Positions 59,499 to 64,000 of a DNA stretch of 64,000 nucleotides are shown piece by piece. Made by a program: the position numbers and the translations under genes. The notes under the pieces are model-generated. The model searched no databases. It worked only from the letters and a program-made list of their open reading frames with translations, and had not been told where the DNA came from. The stretch spans positions 5,099-69,098 of the forward strand of contig JBKDUF010000047.1 of NCBI GenBank assembly GCA_046339595.1. The letters run 5' to 3'. Source of the stretch: Ga0077527 sp021300125 (GTDB lineage: Bacteria; Pseudomonadota; Gammaproteobacteria; Burkholderiales; SG8-41). Every line of letters begins with the position of its first letter. Position 1 is the stretch's first letter.

Positions 59499-60725
59499 CT
59501 ACACCGCGGAACCAAGCTTGAATATCGGCAGGTACATCGCGATCACCATGCCGCCGATCAGGGTGCCGAGCACGACCATGATCATCGGTTCCATCAGGCT
59601 AGACAGCGCCTCGACCGCATCATCGACCTCCTGCTCGTAGAAATCGGCGACCTTGCTGAGCATGGCATCAAGCGAGCCAGCTTCCTCGCCGATCATCGCC
59701 ATCTGGATCACCATATTGGGGAAAACCTCGGTACCCTGCATCGAGGAGGTGAGGCTGGAACCTGTGGAGACCTCGGCCTGGATTTTCTTGGTGGCGACGT
59801 AATATTCGTAGTTGCCAGAGGCGCCTGCCACCGACGACAGCGCCTCAACCAGCGGCACGCCGGCGGCAAACATGGTGGCCAGAGTGCGAGTCCAGCGTGC
59901 GATCGAGGACTTGCGGATCAGGTCGCCGAATACCGGCACCCGCAGTGATAGCCGGTCCATGAACATCTGCATTTTTTCGGAGCGCTTCCAGGTCCAGAAA
60001 AAGGCGTAGAGAGCCGCGCCGGAGCCGCCGAACAGGAAAAACCAGTTGGCGACCACGAAATCCGATATCGACATCACGATCACGGTCGGCGTCGGCAGGT
60101 CTGCACCGAAACTCTTGAACACCTCCTTGAACGCCGGGATCACGAAAATCATGATGATCGCGGTGATCACCACCGCGACCACGATGATCGCGATCGGGTA
60201 GAACAGCGCCGACTTGATCTTGCTCTTGATGGCCAGGATCTTTTCCTTGTAGGTCGCCAGGCGGTCGAGCAGGCTCTCGAGAATACCGGCGGCCTCCCCG
60301 GCGCCGACCAGGTTGCAGAACAGCGCGTCGAAGTAGAGCGGATGCTTTTCAAAGGCCTGCTTAAGGCTCATGCCGGTCTCGACATCTGACTTGATGGTCA
60401 TCAGCAGCCGCGCCACTGCCGGATTGGCGTGGCCCTTGCCGACGATGTCGAAGGCCTGCAGCAGCGGCACGCCGGATTTCATCATCGTCGCCAACTGGCG
60501 CGTGAACAGGGTGATGTCCTTGTCGGTGACGGTGCCGCCACGGCCGAGGCGTTGCTTTTTGACCTCGACCACCTTGATGCCCTGGCGGCGCAGGATGGCA
60601 TTGACCTGGGCCTCGCCGTTGGCCTGCATTTCGCCGCGCACCGTTTTTCCGGCGCGGTCCTGGCCGACCCAGCGAAAGGTGGCTTCGGCGACTTCCGGTT
60701 TGCGTGCGGCTGCGGCTGTGGCCAT
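59499..60725 (-). CDS. pilC: Type IV pilus inner-membrane platform protein PilC
   Basis: 408 residues with two T2SSF repeats: FTRQLATMMKSGVPLLQAFD (about 80) and WTRTLATMFAAGVPLVEALS (about 278), three membrane helices and a C-terminal LIGGMVIAMYLPIFKLGS. N-terminal FRWVGQDRAGKTVRGEMQA is standard. GGAGG precedes ATG 60725. pilB, normally just upstream, is absent; the next gene is a CorC-type transporter. Confidence 0.96.
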   Translation of the reverse strand: MATAAAARKPEVAEATFRWVGQDRAGKTVRGEMQANGEAQVNAILRRQGIKVVEVKKQRLGRGGTVTDKDITLFTRQLATMMKSGVPLLQAFDIVGKGHANPAVARLLMTIKSDVETGMSLKQAFEKHPLYFDALFCNLVGAGEAAGILESLLDRLATYKEKILAIKSKIKSALFYPIAIIVVAVVITAIIMIFVIPAFKEVFKSFGADLPTPTVIVMSISDFVVANWFFLFGGSGAALYAFFWTWKRSEKMQMFMDRLSLRVPVFGDLIRKSSIARWTRTLATMFAAGVPLVEALSSVAGASGNYEYYVATKKIQAEVSTGSSLTSSMQGTEVFPNMVIQMAMIGEEAGSLDAMLSKVADFYEQEVDDAVEALSSLMEPMIMVVLGTLIGGMVIAMYLPIFKLGSAV

Positions 60726-60831
60726 GGATAGCCTCCAAAATACCCTGATGAACCAATGAGTTACGTGCGATTACCTTGGAATGATGCCCTGCCCCGCCCC
60801 CTTTGTAAAGGCGGTATCGCACAGCCGCGCC

Positions 60832-62136
60832 TCAGCGCGGGGATGATTCTGCCGGGGGGAACAGGCGCACGCTCTTGATCACGCGGTCCTGGGTCTGCAC
60901 GATTTCCAGGGGGTGGCCGGCAATACGCACGCTGGTATTGGGTTCCGGGATGTCCTGCAGATGCTCCAGGATCAGGCCATTGAGAGTTTTCGGTCCGTCC
61001 AGCGGGAAGCCGAAGCCGAGCTTGCGGTTGAGTTCCCGCAACAGCATGCTGCCCTCGATCACGTAGCTGCCGTCGGGCTGGGCATGCACCCCGCGCGCCA
61101 CCAGCGGCGACTGCGTGGTGAATTCTCCGATGATTTCCTCAAGGATGTCCTCGAGCGTGACCAGGCCCATGATCTCGCCGTATTCGTCCACCACCAGGCT
61201 GACCCTGTCCTCGTGCTCCTGGAAGTTCTGGATCTGCGACAGCAGCGGCGTCGAAGCCGGTACGAAGTAGGGCTCGCGGATCATTTCGCGAAGGCTGTCG
61301 GCGGTCAGTTCCTCGCGCTGGATCAGCGTCAGTGCATGACGCACGCGCAGCGTGCCGATCACGTTGTCGAATCCGCCCTGGTAGACCACCACGCGCCGGT
61401 GGTGGGCCGTGGACAGCTGCTCGATGATTTCCTCGATGGGCAGTTCGACGTTGAGACTTTCGATCTGGTTGCGCGGCACCATCACGTCGTCGACCGTGAT
61501 CGCGCCGATTTCGAGCAGATTGAGCAGCACGGAGGCGTGCTTTTTGGGCAGCACGTTGGACGACTCGAGCACGATGGTGCGGATTTCGTCCACCGACAGG
61601 GGCTGCGGGCCCGAGTCCTGCGGTTGCAGCCGCATCAGGCGCAGCGTGAGGCTGAGCACCGCGTCGGTGGACCGCGTCAGCAGGTGCACGAAGGGCGCGG
61701 TGGCCCAGGCCAGTGCACGCATAGGCCAGGCGACGAAGCGCGAGATGTTCTCGGCGCTGTGCTGGCCCAGGCGCTTGGGCACGATTTCGCCGATCACGAT
61801 GGAAAAATAGGTCACCCCGACGACCACCACCGCGGTGGCGACGATGTGCGCGGTGGTGGCCTCGAGCCCTGATTGCTGCAGCCAGAGTGCGAAAGGTTCG
61901 GCAAGGATTGCCTCGCCGACGATGCCGTTGAGCAGGCCGATGGAGGTGATGCCGATCTGCACCGTGGACAGGAAGCGGGTCGGTTCCGCGCTCAGCCGGA
62001 TCGCCGCAGCCGCCAGCTTGTCGCCGCGCTGGGCCAGGGTGGAAAGCCTGGACTGGCGTGCGGTGAGTAATGCCACCTCCGACATGGCGAATGCGCCGTT
62101 AAGAAGGATCAGGAACGCGAGGATCAGTACTTCCAT
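60832..62136 (-). CDS. HlyC/CorC (CNNM-CBS) family transporter
   Basis: 434 residues from ATG 62136, which has GGAG seven bases ahead; the longer frame upstream lacks homology. CNNM/DUF21 membrane domain (LILAFLILLNGAFAMSEVALLTARQSRL), paired CBS domains (VMVPRNQIESLNVELPIEEI and TPLLSQIQNFQEHEDRVSLVVDEYGEIMGLVTLEDILEE, split here by family blocks), and a CorC-HlyC C-terminal domain. Likely magnesium or other divalent cation efflux. Confidence 0.9.
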   Translation of the reverse strand: MEVLILAFLILLNGAFAMSEVALLTARQSRLSTLAQRGDKLAAAAIRLSAEPTRFLSTVQIGITSIGLLNGIVGEAILAEPFALWLQQSGLEATTAHIVATAVVVVGVTYFSIVIGEIVPKRLGQHSAENISRFVAWPMRALAWATAPFVHLLTRSTDAVLSLTLRLMRLQPQDSGPQPLSVDEIRTIVLESSNVLPKKHASVLLNLLEIGAITVDDVMVPRNQIESLNVELPIEEIIEQLSTAHHRRVVVYQGGFDNVIGTLRVRHALTLIQREELTADSLREMIREPYFVPASTPLLSQIQNFQEHEDRVSLVVDEYGEIMGLVTLEDILEEIIGEFTTQSPLVARGVHAQPDGSYVIEGSMLLRELNRKLGFGFPLDGPKTLNGLILEHLQDIPEPNTSVRIAGHPLEIVQTQDRVIKSVRLFPPAESSPR

Positions 62137-62179
62137 GGGGTGACTCCGGTGTGTGGCGGCGGCGGGCGCCGCGCACGTT

Positions 62180-63019
62180 TCAAACGCGGCCGAGCAGGAC
62201 TTCGAGCACGAACTTGCTGCCAAGGTAGGCGAGGATCAGCAGCATGAAGCCGGCCAGCGTCCAGCGCACGGCGGTGCGGCCGCGCCATCCGTGCCAGTGG
62301 CGTCCGGCGAGGAGCGCGGCGAATACGAACCAGGAGATGAAGCCGAACAGCGTCTTGTGGTTGAAGCGGGCTGCGCGGCCGAACATTTCCTCTGAGAACA
62401 CGATGCCGCTCGCCAGTGTCAGCGTAAGCGTCAGGAAGCCGGCCCAGATGATGCGGAAGAGCAGGGTTTCCATCGTCAGCAGCGGCGGCAGGCGTGCCAG
62501 TCCCGAGGGCAGCGCGCCGTGGTGCAGCCGGCGTTCGAGCATGGCCATCAGCAGTACGTGCAGCGAAGCGATGGTGAACAGGCTGTAGGCGAGCATCGAC
62601 AGCACCAGGTGCAGCCGGAAAGCCAGCAGTTCCGTGTTCGGGATCACCTTCTCTGCCGGCAGCAGCGCAGGCAGCAGTGCAGCCGCAGCGGCCACCGGCA
62701 TGATCAGTGCCTGCAGCGCCTCCAGCCGGTAGAACAGGCTGCCCAGGCCGTAAATCAGTACCGTGAGCCAGAGGATGGCCGAAATCGCGTCGCCGACGCC
62801 GATGCGCAGCGTATAGCCGGCGAACATCGGGCCGAACACCGCGATCGAATGCACTGCCAGCACCGCAAGCTGCAGCAGGTGGCTGCCTTGCCCGGCAGCG
62901 GGTGCTGCGGCGGCCACCCATTGACGGCGCCATAAATGCACCGCCAATGCGGCATACAGCACCGATGCCAGCAACTGGAAGGCGAGGGCGGACCCGGCCT
63001 GCGGTAAAATCCCTTGCAT
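62180..63019 (-). CDS. CcsA/YpjD-like cytochrome c assembly protein
   Basis: 279 residues, about eight membrane helices. Conserved blocks HLVLSMLAYSLFTIASLHVLL, then FRIIWAGFLTLTLTLASG and FNHKTLFGFISWFVFAALLAGRHWHGWRG, whose His/Trp pattern matches the heme-handling WWD-type proteins (YpjD/HemX group next to ffh). Divergent from ffh with 21 bases between starts, the standard proteobacterial arrangement. Confidence 0.88.
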   Translation of the reverse strand: MQGILPQAGSALAFQLLASVLYAALAVHLWRRQWVAAAAPAAGQGSHLLQLAVLAVHSIAVFGPMFAGYTLRIGVGDAISAILWLTVLIYGLGSLFYRLEALQALIMPVAAAAALLPALLPAEKVIPNTELLAFRLHLVLSMLAYSLFTIASLHVLLMAMLERRLHHGALPSGLARLPPLLTMETLLFRIIWAGFLTLTLTLASGIVFSEEMFGRAARFNHKTLFGFISWFVFAALLAGRHWHGWRGRTAVRWTLAGFMLLILAYLGSKFVLEVLLGRV

Positions 63020-63040
63020 TTCCGGAGTTTACCCGAAGCC

Positions 63041-64000
63041 ATGTTTGACAGTCTGACCGGTCGCCTGTCGCGCGTCGTGAAAACGCTACGCGGCGAAGCG
63101 CGGCTCACCGAAGCCAATATCGCCGATGCCTTGCGCGAGGTGCGCGTGGCGCTGCTCGAGGCCGATGTCGCCCTGCCAGTGGTCAAGGCTTTCATCGATC
63201 GCGTGCGCGAGAAGGCCGTGGGTGAAGAGGTCGTGGGCAGCCTGACCCCGGGCCAGGCGCTGGTCGGCGTGGTGCACCGCGAGCTGGTAGCCCTGATGGG
63301 CGAGCGCAACGAGTCGCTCAACCTCGCCACTCAGCCGCCGGCGGTGGTGCTGATGGCGGGCCTGCAGGGAGCGGGCAAGACGACAACTGCGGCCAAGCTC
63401 GCGTACTGGCTGCGCGGCCAGAAGAAAAAGGTCCTGCTCGCCAGCTGTGACGTCTATCGCCCCGCCGCAATCGAGCAGCTGCGGGTGCTGGCCGGTCAGG
63501 TCGATGCCGATTTCCATCCGGCGGCCGCGGGCGAGCAACCGCTGGACATTGCCCGACGCGCGCTGGAATTTGCGCGCACCCACTATCACGACGTGCTGAT
63601 TGTCGACACCGCGGGCCGCCTTGCCATCAACGAAGACATGATGCGAGAGATCCGCGAGCTGCACGCCGCCGTTAACCCGGTCGAGACGCTGTTCGTGGTG
63701 GACGCGATGCAGGGCCAGGACGCGGTCAATGTCGCCAAGGCCTTCTCCGAGGCGCTGCCGCTGACCGGCGTGGTATTGACCAAGCTGGACGGCGATGCGC
63801 GCGGCGGCGCCGCGCTGTCGGTACGCCACGTCACCGGCAAGCCGGTCAAGTTTGCCGGTACCGGGGAGAAGATCGGCGGACTCGAGGCGTTCCATCCCGA
63901 CCGCATGGCTTCGCGCATCCTCGGCATGGGTGATGTGCTGTCGCTTATCGAGGATGTGCAGAAATCGGTTGATCGCGACGACGCCGAGAAACTCGCACGC
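63041..64000 (+). CDS. ffh: Signal recognition particle protein Ffh, 3' truncated by window edge
   Basis: GTPase that delivers nascent membrane proteins to FtsY. 320 residues of the N and G domains are present. MFDSLTGRLSRVVKTLRGEARL opens the N domain; G1 GLQGAGKTTTAAKLA (about 107), DVYRPAAIEQL, G3 VDTAGRLAI, G4 TKLDGDARGGAALS and the closing GTGEKIGGLEAFHPDRMASRILGMGD are intact. The methionine-rich M domain lies beyond base 64000. Start ATG 63041 with a GGAG 15 bases upstream. Confidence 0.97.
   Translation, partial: MFDSLTGRLSRVVKTLRGEARLTEANIADALREVRVALLEADVALPVVKAFIDRVREKAVGEEVVGSLTPGQALVGVVHRELVALMGERNESLNLATQPPAVVLMAGLQGAGKTTTAAKLAYWLRGQKKKVLLASCDVYRPAAIEQLRVLAGQVDADFHPAAAGEQPLDIARRALEFARTHYHDVLIVDTAGRLAINEDMMREIRELHAAVNPVETLFVVDAMQGQDAVNVAKAFSEALPLTGVVLTKLDGDARGGAALSVRHVTGKPVKFAGTGEKIGGLEAFHPDRMASRILGMGDVLSLIEDVQKSVDRDDAEKLAR

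Overview
The window is GC-rich, densely coded chromosomal DNA from a betaproteobacterium, probably near the Rhodocyclales/Nitrosomonadales. The gene orders point there: mraZ-rsmH-ftsL-ftsI-murE-murF-mraY-murD-ftsW-murG-murC-murB-ddl-ftsQ-ftsA-ftsZ-lpxC, followed by dciA, an M23 peptidase, secA, argJ, a DUF815 ATPase, a Nudix-ThiE fusion, yacG, zapD, coaE, pilD and pilC. A Bug-type periplasmic binding protein and the birA-coaX-SPOR-hldE C-terminal block fit the same group. The taxon is inferred from gene order, not from a marker-gene comparison.

Layout. Positions 1-2950 hold the 3' part of ettA, then a diguanylate cyclase translationally coupled to a MinD/FlhG-like ATPase. Positions 2950-10200 are the least tidy part: a short-chain dehydrogenase, a decayed 7TMR-DISM/GGDEF gene, glnS, a peptidase E, a Bug protein, a DUF2892 membrane protein whose reading frame runs through its own terminator, and a frameshifted Crp/Fnr regulator. 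Positions 10200-13150 hold birA, coaX with an in-frame amber codon, a SPOR protein and the heptose-1-P adenylyltransferase.

Positions 13190-24620 are a divergent light-response region. A CarH/LitR-type MerR regulator with a cobalamin-binding domain, a DUF2256 protein, a bacterial Fe-S photolyase/cryptochrome and a diiron acyl-ACP-desaturase-like protein read leftward. A nine-gene overlapping operon reads rightward: folE2, FAD oxidoreductase, DUF1365, cyclopropane fatty acid synthase, chalcone-isomerase-like, MFS, DUF3833, SDR and NTF2-like. The 217-base gap between them carries repeated TGGACATT boxes and an inverted repeat over the regulator's own promoter. The likely theme is light-induced photorepair, pterin/folate supply and membrane-lipid modification.

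Positions 24640-30300 hold the dolP-diaA-yraN-lpoA block divergent from rsmI, then pyrC, a ChaC-like cyclotransferase and the RNase P RNA gene. Positions 30300-49300 are the division and cell-wall (dcw) cluster, with a clear promoter overlapped by three MraZ boxes, ending at ftsZ and lpxC. Positions 49300-60730 hold the dciA/M23/secA/argJ block and the yacG-zapD-coaE-pilD-pilC run without pilB. The right end has a CorC-type transporter, a CcsA/YpjD-like cytochrome c assembly protein and the 5' part of ffh.

The most unusual signal is a family of short AT-rich elements (core CAATAAAATCAAT, often with an inverted repeat) scattered through this GC-rich sequence. Most sit at gene ends, but one lies in frame inside murD and one inside dciA. 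Two copies share 19 identical bases 30 kb apart, and three match the IHF consensus. I see no CRISPR array, complete insertion sequence, prophage or tRNA gene.
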